This document shows, piece after piece, positions 51,510 through 63,474 of a DNA stretch of 64,000 bases. The number at the start of each line of letters is the position of its first letter. Within the stretch, counting starts at the first letter, position 1. The notes under the pieces are model-generated. The model saw nothing but the letters and a program-made list of their open reading frames with translations. It did not search any database and was not told where the DNA came from. This DNA comes from Tenrec ecaudatus (lineage: Eukaryota; Chordata; Mammalia; Afrosoricida; Tenrecidae): positions 143,626,025 to 143,690,024 of the forward strand of contig NC_134539.1 in NCBI RefSeq assembly GCF_050624435.1. The letters run 5' to 3'. The position numbers and the translations under genes are program-made.

Positions 51510-52650
51510 TGTGGTTGTTGGAAGGTGTCATCAAGTCGGTTCTGACCCACAGCGACCTTACGCACAACAGAAGGAAACACTGCCCGGTCCTGCGCTGCCC
51601 TCACAATGGTCCCTGTGCCCAAGCCCATGGTCGCAGCCACTGTGTCACTCCATCTCCTCAAGGAACTTCCTCTGTCTCGCTGCCATGCTACTTGACCAAC
51701 AGGATGCCCCTCTCCAGAGACTGCTCTCTCCTGAAAACACATCCAAAACATATAAGACTAAGTCTTGACATTCTTGCCTCTAAGGAGCACTCTGGCCATA
51801 CGTCTCCCAAGCAGATAGGTCTGTCCTTTCAGTAGTTTGGGTACTTTCGATATTCTTCCCCAGCACCACAATTCAAATTCATCTATTCTTCTTTGGTTTC
51901 CTTACTGAATATCTTTCTGGCATCAGCAATGATAACTCTTGTCCCAAAGCCTCTTCTGAATCTGGCCTGAATCTCTGGCAGCTCCCGGTCAATGTACTGC
52001 TGCAACCTTTGTTGGATGATCTTCAGGAATATTTTACTTGCCTGTGCTATCAGGGGTATTGTTCCATCATCTGAGCGTTCTGTTGGGTCACGTTTCTTTG
52101 GAACGGCTACAAATACAGAACGCTCTCAGGCAGTTGGCCATGTAGCCGTCTTTCAAATTTCTTGGCACTTCCCGGTCTTCATGAGCTTGTTGAAACATTT
52201 CAATTGGTAGTCCAATTCCTGGAGCCTTATTTTTGACTAATGTTTCCAGTACAGCTAATGCTTTATACTCCCGTTCAGAGTTGCCATCTCAGAAAGCTAC
52301 AGGGGCAGATCTGCTCTGTCCGGCAGTCACCGTGAGTCAGAATGGACTTGATGGCAGTGACTTTGATTTTGGTTCAGTACAGCGTGAACTTCTTCCATCA
52401 GCACCAGTGGCTCTTCATCATGTGCTGCCTCCTGCAATGGCGGGATGTCCTAGTGCTTCTTGGCACGGGACTCTGCATTCTTTCCATTGTCTTGTGATGC
52501 TGCCTGCATCAGTCAATCTTGCCCATAGAATCGCTCAATATCGCAGCTCAAAGTTCGAATTTTTTCTTGAGTTCTTTCAGTTAAAGAGATGCTAAGCATG
52601 TTTTTCCTTTTTAGTTTTTTAATTCTAGGTCTTTGTACATAGCTAAAGCT
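51510..52650 (-). mobile_element. RTE-clade LINE, antisense, with SINE insertion
   Basis: 3' part at 51510-51900 ('gttctgacccacagcgacc', 'actgcccggtcctgcgctgcc', 'aaggagcactctggcc'), then RT region 51900-52255 ('ttctggcatcagcaatgataac', 'gtactgctgcaacctttgttgg'). After an AfroSINE insertion it resumes at 52376-52650. It is a second copy directly after the one at 50065. Confidence 0.85.
52255..52375 (+). mobile_element. AfroSINE 3' part, sense, inside RTE
   Basis: 'agaaagctacaggggcagat', 'tctgtccggcagtcaccgtg', 'agtcagaatggacttgatgg' and tail 'cagtgactttgattttgg'. The head is missing. RTE sequence continues on both sides. Confidence 0.85.
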
Positions 52651-53179
52651 ACAATTAAAAAAATTTTTTTTAATAAAAGCAGTCCCTCCTAATAGCAAGT
52701 CTGTGGGTGTGCTTGACTCTTTTTGTGATTTGGACAATATGCGTGTTTTTATCTGTGTGTAAAGAAGGTAGGCACTCTCGTTCTGGTCGTGCTGTGTCAA
52801 GGCCATAAACTGGCCTCGTCTGGTTGTTGACCGATGCATTCGTCCATGGTCAAGCCTAGTTGTGAACCACACATCAGTTTATAGCCGGGCCCCTTCTCGC
52901 CTGCAGGAGCCGCTTTTCTCCTGCGTGGTGCTGAAATGTGCGGATGAAAATAAATGCAATCTGCGATTCTCTTCAAATGTTGGAAAAGCAGGCAGACAAG
53001 ATAGGATTGAGTGCGAGCTGATCATGATGAAACTGGTGATCGTTTCATGCTATCTCATACGCTCTCCTCTTGACTGTGACGTTTGAAATGACCCAAAGTG
53101 AACATTGTAAGATAATGGGCAAAACAAGCCATCAGAGAGATATTTGGTCAGTCTGGAAGAGCTTTAATATTTCTGAGAC

Positions 53180-53420
53180 AGAATGATGTTCTCGTTAGGT
53201 TCCACCCAGTTGGTTCTGACTCAGAGGGAACCCTCTGCGGAACAGAAGGAACCACTGCCCAGTCCGGTGCCGTCCTCACAACTGTTCCTAGGCCAGAGCC
53301 TGTTGTTGCAGCACGGGTCAGTCCATCTCCTCGAGAAAGAGTACCCACTTGACGCAGGCTCTCGGGGGCAAGACAGAGAAACTCAAAGGAAGTTGCTTCT
53401 CCGCCCACTCGTCACCCACT
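53180..53420 (-). mobile_element. RTE-related 3' fragment, antisense
   Basis: 'cacccagttggttctgactc', 'ggaaccactgcccagtccgg', 'ggtcagtccatctcctcgag'. It ends about 170 bp before MILR1 exon 2. Confidence 0.7.
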
Positions 53421-53586
53421 TAAGGCGCCTGAGCCTGACTCACATACTGATCAGAGCTTCAAATAGGGAAGGGCTCCAAGAATGGGGTGGCCCTTCCGCC
53501 TCAACACGCATTAAGGTGGCTGGAAGACCACTGCGTTATTATCAGGGTCTTAACAAGGACTTTATGCTTTGCTGTCTGTTTTCCAG

Positions 53587-53865
53587 AATGTCCGCTACTC
53601 AAATTGGTTGGGAAACCATGCATGGTGAAAAAGGGTCAACAGGTGTCTCTGAATTGCTCCATCATGGGAAAGTCTGAGACACCCCAAAACTACTCTTTGT
53701 ATCTGGGTGAGCGTCACCTGAAATCTGAAATTGCACGAGGTAAATCCAAGACTTTTAACCTCAACATCTCTGAAGCCCGCGATTTGGGTCCTTACAAATG
53801 CAACGTCCAGGTTAGCAAATGTTCAACAGTCAAATACAGTGCTGAGTTCAGCTTCATATTCACAG
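53587..53865 (+). CDS. MILR1: MILR1 exon 2 (first Ig-like domain), partial gene
   Basis: 279 nt, phase 1 at both ends, the usual form for an Ig-domain exon. The acceptor is tgctgtctgttttccag and the donor TTCACAG/gtacgt. It encodes residues 32-124 of the spliced product. The Ig fold shows QQVSLNC (B-strand Cys55) and DLGPYKC (F-strand Cys103, the D-x-G-x-Y-x-C signature). Extra cysteines lie at 33, 43 and 110. NxS sequons are at Asn54, Asn66 and Asn91. The patterns YSL, FNLNISEA and GPYKC-x-V-QV-S-x-C match the first domain of human MILR1, which is an extracellular region. The frame is intact with no stop, so the gene looks functional as far as seen. I found no further exon up to position 64000. 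Confidence 0.92.
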
Positions 53866-54598
53866 GTACGTAAAAGCCCTTGTTAGCTCAAGCCCCTGAG
53901 GTTTGTGGGATTTTTTCTGTTCCATTAAGATGTCTGTTCCCCTTTCCAGCACTGACTCAAGAGGCCAGGTAGCATGACACCAAAATAATTATTCTTAGAA
54001 ATGCAATCTTTCATTTCACTTTCCAGGTTTCTTTTTGTTTGTTTGTTTGTTTCACATAATGATTGTCTGGTGCCCTTAAATAAAACATTTTATGTCAACA
54101 ATTTAATGGATTATCGAGATCTTGTCCAGATACTTTACTCTGCACGTCCCATCATGTACACAGAAATTACTTTTCCTCTGAAGACGGAGACTCTCTGGAA
54201 TCCATGTGGGACCCAATGAGGTCTCTAAAGCCGCAGAACTTCCCTCCCATCTTCTTGTAATGCCCAGGAACCAGGGTCTCCATCAGCCAGTGTTCCTCCT
54301 ACCCAGCCACAACGTCGGACTTCTATTTTTTCTCTCTCATTGCCCCACTCCAAGTTTCTCAGCGCATGCATGGATGCATTGGTGAACGTGACCTTGATAA
54401 TGAACTCCTGGGAGAGGAGGAGGAATATGTGAAGATTTCAGGCAACATGGGACATCTCAGCTGAGCCTTCAAACATCAGTGTCCTGACTTTCTGATTACC
54501 TATTTCAGTGATTCTGTAGGTCTTGTCATTTTATTTATTTATTTATTTTAAAATAAGCTCGCTAAAGGATCCAAGTCCACTTCAGTTTTACCGGTCCT
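53866..54598 (+). other. MILR1: MILR1 intron 2 start, no repeat recognised
   Basis: Starts with gtacgt. A (TTTG)n tract lies at 54027-54050 and a (TTTA)n run at 54530-54549. No second Ig exon is visible. Intron 2 probably extends past the window. Confidence 0.5.
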
Positions 54599-54599
54599 C

Positions 54600-54854
54600 C
54601 TTTTTTTTAAATCATTTTATTAGGGGCTCATACAACTCTTATCACAATCCATACATACATCAATTATATAAAGCACATTTGTACATTCATTGCCCTCATC
54701 ATTCTCAAAACATTTGCTCTCCACTTAAGCCCCTGGCATCAGCTCCTCATTTTATCCCCTCCTTCCCCGCTCCCCCTCCCTCATGAACCCTTGATAATTT
54801 ATAAATTATTATTTTGTCACATCTTTCCCTGTCCGACATCTCCCTTCACCCACT
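54600..54854 (-). mobile_element. L1 3' end, antisense, with TSD
   Basis: The last 250 bp of the family in reverse. The left flank ends gtcctcctttt and the right flank reads gtcctccttttacag (from about 54857), an 11-bp duplication around the insertion. Poly(A) appears as the T run at 54601-54607. Confidence 0.88.
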
Positions 54855-54919
54855 CTGTCCTCCTTTTACAGCCGCTCAGACCACTGTTTAGATCTGATAG
54901 AGAAGGAATGGGGAGCGCT

Positions 54920-55152
54920 TTTTTTTTTCTTTTTAAAATCATCTTACTGGGGGCTTGTACAACTCTTATCACAATCCATCCACTGTGTCAAGCACATTTG
55001 TACATTTGTTTCCCTCATCATTCTCAAAACATTTGCTTTCTACTTGAGCCCTTGGTATCAGCTCCCCATTTACCCTCCCTCCCCACCTCATGAACCCTTG
55101 ATAATTTATAAGTTATCATTATTTTGTCATGTCTTACACTGACCGACATCTC
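54920..55152 (-). mobile_element. L1 3' end, antisense
   Basis: T-rich start at 54919-54931, then 'aaaatcatcttactgggggc' to 'cttacactgaccgacatctc'. The flanks share an imperfect ggagc-Tn sequence, a plausible duplication. Confidence 0.82.
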
Positions 55153-55569
55153 AGGAGCTTTTTTAAGGCTGTGACCCAACTGTTATTTATTGTTTTTATC
55201 TTAAATATTTTCCCTTTTGTTTGTGGAATATAATAATTTCAAAGGAAAACATTCTCTGTAGCTACACAGTCTAGTTCATCAAATCAGAAACAGAATCCCA
55301 CAAAACCCCGATAGGTGTGGTTATTCGTTGTCCCCCCCACCCCTTCTTCCTTCCAGTTTCCTGCCTTGTTCCTCTCCCTACCCCCACCCGGTCCCTTTAA
55401 AGTTTTACCCTTTCCTTTGCTTTATTTTCCTTTATAGTAATGGTGTCATAAAATCTTTATATTTATGAGATTGACTAACTTTGCTAAGCATAATGTTCTC
55501 CTATTTTGTCCATATAGTAAAATGTTTAACACACTCGTTTTTGGTTTTTTAAAATTGTTTTTATTTATT

Positions 55570-55645
55570 TTTAAGATCATTTTATTGGGGGCTCTTACAG
55601 CTCTTGTAACAACCCATACATCAATTGCATGTTTGTAGCTATGTT
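55570..55645 (-). mobile_element. L1 3'-terminal scrap, antisense
   Basis: Only about 75 bp: 'aagatcattttattgggggc' to 'caacccatacatcaattgc'. It is inserted in the antisense L1. Confidence 0.8.
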
Positions 55646-57814
55646 GCATCATCAATCGTCTTTAAACAGTGCTATGTAAGCTAGTTGGCAGCCCTAACGC
55701 CGCCAGTATCTCAAGCTGACCAGAATCAGTTATTTAGTAAACTGACAACCAGATTAATTATGAGAGGTAAATTTTAAAATATTTCCTATGGTTATCACGT
55801 TGTTTGACAATTTCCAAATCCTCATTGTTTGCCTTTCTTTAGAATGGACATAATATTGCATCATATTCCCGTATATGAATGTACTAGCATTTGTTTACCC
55901 ATTCCTCGATAGTCTAAATTTTTTATTGTCTCCATCTTTTTGGCACTATAGACATTCCTGCAATAAACATAGGTGAGCACATGTCTGTTCCTATTTTGGT
56001 CTTTTTTTCTTTAGGATATATACAAAGTAGAGAGATCGCATGATCATAATATATTTGTATTTCCATTTTTTTAAGGAAGGGCCATACTGATTACCACAGT
56101 GGTTGTACAATCAACAATCTCACCAGCAATGTATCAATGTTCTAATCTCTCCACAGCTTCTCCAGCATTTATTCGTTTCCATTTTTTTTTTAGGTTTTGC
56201 TAAGAGCATCAGTGTGAGGTGGCATCTCATTGTTGTTTTAATTTGTATTTTTCATATTGCTAATGAATTCTCATTTCTTCATATGCTTGTTGGTCGCCTA
56301 GATGTCATCTTTAGAAAATTGTCTACTCATGTCGTGTGCCCACTTTTAAAATTGGGTTGTTTTTATTTTTATTATTAAAGTGTTGTCGTTTTCTATAGAT
56401 TTTTTAAAATTAGCTCTGATATATCATTGGTAAATATTTTTTCCCAATTTATGAGTTCTCTTTTAACTTTTTTGATGAAGTCTTTTATTTTTGTGAGGAA
56501 GTCTTTTGATGTGCACAAATATCACATATTAGAAGGCTCCAGTCCTTTATTTTTCCTCTAGGACTATTTTTCATTATGTTCAGTCATTTGTTTATGCCTT
56601 GTATTAGGGCCTTTAAGTTTGTCTCTATTTTTTTCATTGATGGTCTTTATCGTTTTATGGTGTATACTTAGGTATTTAATCCATCTTGGATTCATTTTTG
56701 TACATGGTGTGAAATATGAGTCGTTTCAATTCTTTGGAGGTGGAGACCCGATTTTTCCAGCAAGAAAAAGCTCTTTTCCCCATTTAATGTATTTTAGTCT
56801 TTTATCCAAGACCAGGTGTCTGTAGACATTTCTAATCCATTGGTCTTCACGTCTGTCGTGTACCGGTACCAAGCTGTTTTAATTACTGGGACTAGATAAT
56901 AGGTTTTAAAGTCGGGAGAGAAAGGTCTATTTTGTTTTTTAAGATTTTGTTTATCCTGGGTTTCTTTCCTTTCCACGTAAGGTTGATAGCTAGGTTTTTG
57001 TTTTTTTAAGAATTATGCTGGGATTTGGATTGAATTGCACTGAATTTATAGTTTTGGTCCTATTGATATTTTCACTACATTGAGCTTTCTTATACAAGAG
57101 CATGGGACATTGTTCCTCTTTTGGTTTCTTATAGAAGTGTTTTATAGCTTTCTTTGTATAAGTTTTTTGTTTCTCTGGCAGTACGTATTCCTAGCTATTT
57201 TATATTTTAGGTAGTTAGTATAAATGGTATTGTTCTTATTATTTCCTTAAGTATCATCTTCTTTAATATACAAGAATCCACTTGCGTCCTGCGTGTTCAT
57301 CTTATAGCCTGCCACACTGCAAAATGTTCAATTAGTTACAGCGATTTTTAATTTAATCTTTGAGGTCATATATATATATATAATTATATCATCTGCAAAT
57401 AAAAAGAGTTTTGTTTCTTCTATGCCAATGTGGATGCTTTTAATAGTCTTTGATGTCTAATATCTCTAGTTAAGTCTTCCAGGACTATATTAAATAAAAG
57501 TCGTGATAAAGGGTAACGCTGTCTGGTTCCCATTGAAAGGGGGAATGTTTTCAACTTCTCTCTATTAAATAAGAAACTAGCCATTGGTTTCACATATATA
57601 GCTTTTATCATATTGAGGAATTTCCTTTCTATTCCTTTTTATTAAGTGCTCTTCTCAAGAATGGATATTGAATTTTATCAAAAGCCTTTTCTACACTGAT
57701 TGATATAATCATATTGTTCTCCTTTATTTTAAGTGGTGGGTTGCATTGGTTGTTTTTCTAATCTTAAATCAATCTTTGTATATCTGGTTTGAATCCCACA
57801 TGGTCATGAGGTAT

Positions 57815-57985
57815 TTTTTTAAATAAATCATTTTATTAGGGCTCATACAACTCTTATCACAATCCATACATACATCAATTGAGTAAAGCACCCTTATACA
57901 TTCGTTGCCCTCATCATTCTCAAAATTTGCTTTCCACTTGGGTTCCTGGAATCAGCTCATTTTCCTTTTTTCCCTCCCCCTAATA
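57815..57985 (-). mobile_element. L1 3' end inserted in antisense L1
   Basis: 'aaataaatcattttattagg' to 'ggaatcagctcattttcc' and 'ttccctccccc'. ORF2 sequence continues on both sides. Confidence 0.85.
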
Positions 57986-58439
57986 ATGTATTGTTTTTAA
58001 TGCTTTGTTGAATCCTGTTAGCTAGATTTTGTTGGCAATTTGAGCATCTATATTAATCAGAGATATTGGTCTATCGTTTTCAATTCTTTCTGGTGATGTT
58101 TTTACCTGGCTTAGGTATCAGGGTTAGAGTTGCTCCGTAAGATGAGTTTAGTAGTATGTTGTCCATTTATATATTGTGAAATAGTTCTTGTAGGATTGGT
58201 ACTAACTCTTCTCTACATGCTTGGGAGAATTCCCCAGTAAAACCATCTAGTCACAGACTTCTTGATGTTGGGAGCTTGTTTGTTTTTACTAGATCCATCT
58301 CTTCTCATGTTATAGGCTTGTTGAGATTTTCTACATCAGTCCATGGTAATGTAGTTAGATGATTCATTTCTAGAAATTTATCCATTTCTTCTAGATTTTC
58401 AAATTTGTTGAAACACAATTATGTTTTTGGCTGAACTGG

Positions 58440-58735
58440 GTCTGCTGTTACGGCACCCATTTCAAGTAGAAACCAGGTTGGTGAAGCAGGTCTCCAAGGA
58501 GCCTCAAGCTCTAGCAACAGGAACCACTGGTTGGCTTGGCCCACAGTAGTGTAGCACACAACTTGAGGCAGAGGACTAGCTTAAACAGGGGCACACCAGT
58601 CAGATCACCAGAGAGCAAGAGGGGGATGGAATGCCGCTGTCTTTATTTATTTCGCTTGTCCTCCAATCAAGCTGCAACCTGATTAAATCCGCCTACATGT
58701 TCCTATTGGCCAATAAACCTATCACAGGTGTCTAT
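58440..58735 (-). mobile_element. LTR-like repeat inserted in antisense L1
   Basis: Its body ('gaagcaggtctccaaggagcctcaagctctagcaa', 'gatcaccagagagcaag', 'acatgttcctattggcca') parallels the right part of the repeat at 26632-26905. No duplication resolved. L1 resumes near 58735. Confidence 0.7.
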
Positions 58736-59889
58736 TTTATTGCTTCCTGTTTGATGTGTGCAGTTACTGCTATAAACTGTCCTCTGAATATTGCTTTGGC
58801 CAGGTCCCAGAGATTTTGATATATTTTTGTTATTTTTTCAAGGAATTTTAAAATTGTGTTATTTTTTTTTCTTAAGTTACCTTGTGGTTTTAAAGTATAT
58901 TGTTGCTTAATTTCCATTTATTTGACTTTGGGGGTTGACCGTCCTATGGTTGATTTATAATTTTAGAGCATTGTGATCTGAAAAAATGGTTCGTAGTATC
59001 TCAGTGGTTTTGAATTTATTGATACTTGCTTTATGGCCTAAGATGTGATCTGTCTGGAGTAGGTGCTAAGCGCACTAGAAAAGAATGTAAAATGTGCTTT
59101 TGCTGAGTGCAGTGTCCTGCATATGTCTAAGAGATCAAGTTGAGTGCTTGTGTAGTTCCTCCATATCTCTGTTGATTTACTTTCTAGTTGATCAATCTTT
59201 GCCCCAAAGGGAAGTGTTGAATTCTCCTGGTGTTGCTCTATTATGGCCTATTTGTCCCTTCATTGTTTATAAGACTTTGACTAATGTGTTTTGAACATCT
59301 TTCATTTGGTACATATACACTAATTACAGTTATGATTTGTTGTTCAATTGAAATTTTCATGATTCTACAATAACTTTATTGTCTCTCCTTAAGTTTTTTA
59401 CTTTGATGTATATTTTCTTATAAATTAATATTGTTACTCCTGCTTTCTTTTTACTACCATTAACATGATACATTTTTTTCTATCTTTCGAATTTTACTTT
59501 ATGTTAGTCTTTTTATCTAAGGTATATTTATTGGGGCCTGTACTGTCTTATGTGGTAGTCACTATTTACATATGACTATTTAAATTGAAATTCAATTGAA
59601 TTAAAATTAGATGAAATAAAAATTCAGTTCGTGAATCTCTTTAAGTGCTTCATTGGCATGTGTAGCTTGTGGTGGCTATATTGGACAATACAGACATAGA
59701 ACCTTTTTATTATGTTGGGAAGTACTATTGGACAGCATGATCTAAACCAATGACTCTTAACTTTGTAGGCAGTGACCCTTTTAACAGCCTAATGATAGCA
59801 CGGAATATTTTCCCAGAGAAAAGTTCACAAGATTACCAATGGAAATGTTTCCATTAAGGTTTTAGGGGATGCCACAGGTTCTTCTAAAT

Positions 59890-60079
59890 CAGCGGTTCTC
59901 GACCTTCCTGAGGCCGTGATCCTTTAATACAGTTCCTCATGGGTGGTGACCCCCAATCATAAAATTATTTTTGTTGCTACTTCATAACTGTCATTTGCTA
60001 CTGTTATGAATAGGGTGACCCCTGTGAAAGGGTCATTCGACCCCCAAAGAAGTCACGACCCACAGGTTGAGAACCAGTG
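59890..60079 (-). mobile_element. SPIN-type hAT MITE with perfect 8-bp TSD
   Basis: A 190-bp element from 'cagcggttctcgaccttcc' to 'caggttgagaaccagtg', reversed relative to the other three. The terminal inverted repeats cagcggttctc and gagaaccagtg are clear. The octamer ttctaaat flanks it exactly (59882-59889 and 60080-60087), as expected for hAT transposition. Confidence 0.96.
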
Positions 60080-60087
60080 TTCTAAAT

Positions 60088-61655
60088 GATCATTAGTCAG
60101 TGTGGAATAAAAAAATTAACAGGAACCATAAATGTAAAAGTTATGTAAAGAAAGGAAAGGGGACTTCAATCCTGGCACTGGAATTTGATGGATAAGGTTT
60201 CTAGGGCAATAAGCCAGTAGATAATACTTCTAGTGGTCAGACTCCTGCTGGACTGAGTGCCAGGCCCTGTCAAAAGAACAGGGACGTGGGGTTCTGTGTT
60301 CTTATCCTCATTCTATAGCTAGCTCCCCAAGAAACTGTATTCCAGTAGGGCAGGGCTTAGATGTACACGCAATCCTTAACAACAAACATATGAACTGAGC
60401 TGAGCTGCTAGGACAAGGTGCCCTCGCATTATCTTGTCTGGATAGAGTCTCCGGCCAGTGTGCAGAATGGGGTGGAGAGGTGTAAAGTTCTAGTGTGACC
60501 CGAAGTCTTCCAGCTTCGAGAAGAAGAGCAAGAATTGAAATCAGCACAAAGTTGATTTCACAAGAGGTGGCAGTCAGACACACCTCCGCGTTCCCAACTT
60601 CCTACCAATTTTGACAGCAGCCATCCTCCCCCCCACCGCCCCCCAGCACTCTCTGGTTCTCTGCTGGGCTAAACAATCCATTGCAACATCTCTCACAACT
60701 CACACACTGCTTAAAGTTAAGTCGGTTGGTAGGGAAATAACAAGGTACAACTTGGGATCTGGATCAATCGACTGCGACAGGAGGGATCACGATCAGGAAG
60801 TATGCAGGCAACGTTTGGAAAGAAACTCAGAAGTACAGAGCACATTCCTCCCTATGTCCGTGCACAACAGCGTTCTGGATGCCTCTTGGCCTTGCAAGTA
60901 AGCAGACCCGTCAGACCCACTCTGTGCCACAGAGAATGCGTCTCGGCCATGGAGGTCTCTCTGCCATCAGCCTTGAACTCGCCACTGCGAACTGACCCAG
61001 CTCACAGCTAGTGTAACTTCATTCAGCCTCCTCAGCTCCGTTCCTAGCAACAGGCTTCTGCTGTCATCACGGGTTCTGCCACCGGACCCCTTCATGGTCG
61101 GTTGCTGTCTGCAGCTGTAACCCTTGACTCATGTTCCAACTCTAAGGATTTCCCCGTGTCCTCTCTCTCTGCTTTTTCTCTCTTGTTCTCTTGCCTTTTC
61201 TGCTTCCCTCCCCCCACCCCACTTTTCTGTGACCTCTGTAGAGCTGACTGCATTTACAGGCAAGCTTCTCATGAGTTTCAAGGCATGGACTTCACAGCAA
61301 GGCCGTACACTGACCAATTTCCTCATGTCGTTTGTAGTCACCTCATTTGCATAGACTGAAGTATATTCACCAGTCCCAGGGCAAGCGACAGTCCTGGGCT
61401 CTAGACAAACAGCATCAAACCACCAATTTGCTTACAGTTGAATCAGGAAATGTCAATGTGGTCAAAAGCAACCTCCGGGACAGAATGTGAGATCAAAATT
61501 AACTCCTCTAAGGGGAAATTACTCATGTTGTTTTTCCAAAGAACCAGGACAAAAAGCCACATACAGAAATTCATTCGCCACAGGAAGGCAGAAGCTGACT
61601 TGACTTGCTAAGCACCTCTTTACCCTTCAAATGACTGAGATCCAGTGAGAGAAAG
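60088..61655. other. non-coding DNA, presumably MILR1 intron
   Basis: About 1.5 kb with few repeats. Short open frames exist but none matches a second Ig domain or has convincing splice sites. A pyrimidine-rich tract lies at 61160-61225. Confidence 0.45.
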
Positions 61656-61659
61656 GATG

Positions 61660-61775
61660 AAGGAAAACTGATTGTGGTAGCCACTGTACAATACGACTTG
61701 ATGCGATTGAACTGTGGAGTAGTATGAAATCTGGGTTAGCTCCTAATAAAATCGCTTGGGAAGAAATAAAATAAA
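61660..61775 (+). mobile_element. degraded L1 3' end, sense
   Basis: 'tgatgcgattgaactgtgga' and 'gctcctaataaaatcgcttgg' followed by an A-rich tail. More diverged than other copies. Confidence 0.6.
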
Positions 61776-61789
61776 CAGATTAAATGTAT

Positions 61790-62425
61790 TTTATAAGAAC
61801 ACAGACTATTACCAAGCCTCAAGGATGATATTCCTGCTCAGAGCAGTCAATGCACAGAAGAACCACAGGGCCAGCTTCACCATGAGACACAAACATGACC
61901 TTCCTCACTGACCCATAACACTGGAGACACTTTGCGAGAATTGTGCCTGATTTGACCCCATCACAAGGGGTGAAGCACTAAGGGCGTGCGTGTAACAGAG
62001 GGCCAGGGGAGCAAGCAGTGAAGCCCTCGGGGAATACCAAAAATAGACTGCAGGGGCAGGGCATGGCAGCCCATCGGACTCCTCTGGAAAACACTCCTAA
62101 ACTGACCTGGAACTATTTATGGGCTTTTCTTTTTTGGTCGTTAGTTTTTTTGTTATTGTTGTTTTGGTTCATTTGTTTTCTTTTGTGGTTTTGTTTTGCT
62201 TTGTCTTGTTTTTGTGCTTACTATTGTCTCTGGTGGTCTATCTAGATAAGATAGGCAGGATAAACAATCTGGAGCAGAAAACAACAGGACCGACAGTTCC
62301 GGGGGACATGCGAGGGGGAGGCAGGGGAAAGGAAGTGCGGTGTCAACAATACCATGGAGAGGGGAACAACAAGTGATCTAAAATCAATGGCAAGAAGGGT
62401 GTAGGATGACCTGTCAGTAAATCAG
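61790..62425 (+). mobile_element. L1-type 3' region, sense, 5' half
   Basis: Parallels 41770-42400: 'gatgatattcctgctcagagcagtc', 'cactggagacactttgcgag', 'aatagactgcaggggcag', the T/G-rich block and 'ggaccgacagttccggggga'. Truncated before the module region. Confidence 0.85.
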
Positions 62426-62589
62426 TTTGTTCTCAGCTAACTTGCTTCCTGGAACGCCAGCGAGAGGGGGCTGTGTCCTGCCCGGGAGGTAAACTTTGTG
62501 AAATGCTGGAGGCAGGTGCTCTGACGTTCAGCCAGGCCATTTGTCTTCTTGAGAAGCTGGTACAAGGGGCTGCCTTGGTCCAGACCCGG

Positions 62590-63260
62590 CCCAAACACTC
62601 ATGATTTGCTCAGCACACAGACTGAATAACTATAGGGAGAGGATACACACTTCTCCTAATTTTAAGCCATATGGAGTTCCCTTGTTCTATTTGAATAACT
62701 GATTTGTTCTATGATCAGTTCCATATGAGCACAATGAAATGTTCTGGAATTCCAATTCTTCATGATGTTGTCACATAGTTTAATGCCTTTGCATAATCAA
62801 TAACACAAACATTTGTCTAGAATTCATTGCTTTTAGCCAAGATCCATCTGACACCAGCAATGATATTCATCTTTCTGAATCTCCTTTTGAATCTTGAATA
62901 TTGGCAGTTTCCTGTCCATGTACTGCTGAAACCATGTGTTAATTTTCTGCAAACTCTACTTGTGTGCAATATTAATTATATTGTCTGGCAATTTCTGTAT
63001 TCTGTTGGATCACCTTTCTTAGGAATGGAAACAAATCTAGATCTTTTCAGTCCATTGGCCAAATTTCTTGGTATAGACCAGTGAGCACTTCCAGTATTTC
63101 ATTTGTTGGTGGAGACATCTCAATTAGTATTCCATCAATGCTTTGAGCCTTGCTTTTCACCAATGCCTTCAGGGAAGCTTGGACTTCTTTTTTCAGTACC
63201 ACATGCTACGCCCTGCAATGCCTGAATGTCAATCAATTGGTTTGGGTACAGTGGCTCCCT
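62590..63260 (-). mobile_element. RTE-clade LINE fragment, antisense
   Basis: 'tgctcagcacacagactgaa', 'catatgagcacaatgaaatg', 'tgcctttgcataatcaataa', 'agccaagatccatctgacacc' and 'tgtccatgtactgctgaaacc', in the same order as the antisense RTE at 13.3-13.7 kb. Confidence 0.88.
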
Positions 63261-63363
63261 TTACATGCTACCAGGGCTCCTTAACTGAGCTGAAAGGGAA
63301 GGCCCAAAAGAGATGCAACCTTCTATATGTTTTAGATGAAAGAGAAACTTAAGAAACAAATCA

Positions 63364-63474
63364 AATTTTGAGAATGAGGAGGGCAACCAATGTATAAGGG
63401 TGCTTTACTCAATTGATGTATGCATGGATTGTGATAAGAGTTGTTTGAGCCCCAATAAAATGATTTACAAAAAA
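63364..63474 (+). mobile_element. L1 3'-terminal fragment, sense
   Basis: 'ttgagaatgaggagggcaac' to 'agccccaataaaatgattt' with an A-rich tail; about 110 bp. Confidence 0.88.

Larger units (their letters stand above)
48943..53586 (+). other. MILR1: MILR1 intron 1
   Basis: Bounded by gtaagt (48943) and tgctgtctgttttccag (ending 53586). It contains an old antisense L1, two antisense RTE copies and an AfroSINE, listed separately. 48943-49550 and 52650-53170 show no repeat I recognise, apart from a (TTTG)n run at about 49062-49084. Confidence 0.85.
55200..59800 (-). mobile_element. L1, antisense, ORF2 and 3' region, several insertions
   Basis: A long antisense L1. The 3' side is at about 55850-56400 ('tgcaataaacataggtgagc', 'gaggtggcatctcattgttg'). 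The RT region is at 57611-57420 on the minus strand (FPLSMGTRQRYPLSRLLFNI). An upstream ORF2 segment at 58917-58732 includes NLWDLAKAIFRGQFIAV. Endonuclease-proximal landmarks occur to about 59560. Stops and frameshifts are numerous. It is interrupted by L1 tails at 55570 and 57815 and an LTR-like repeat at 58440. Confidence 0.9.
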
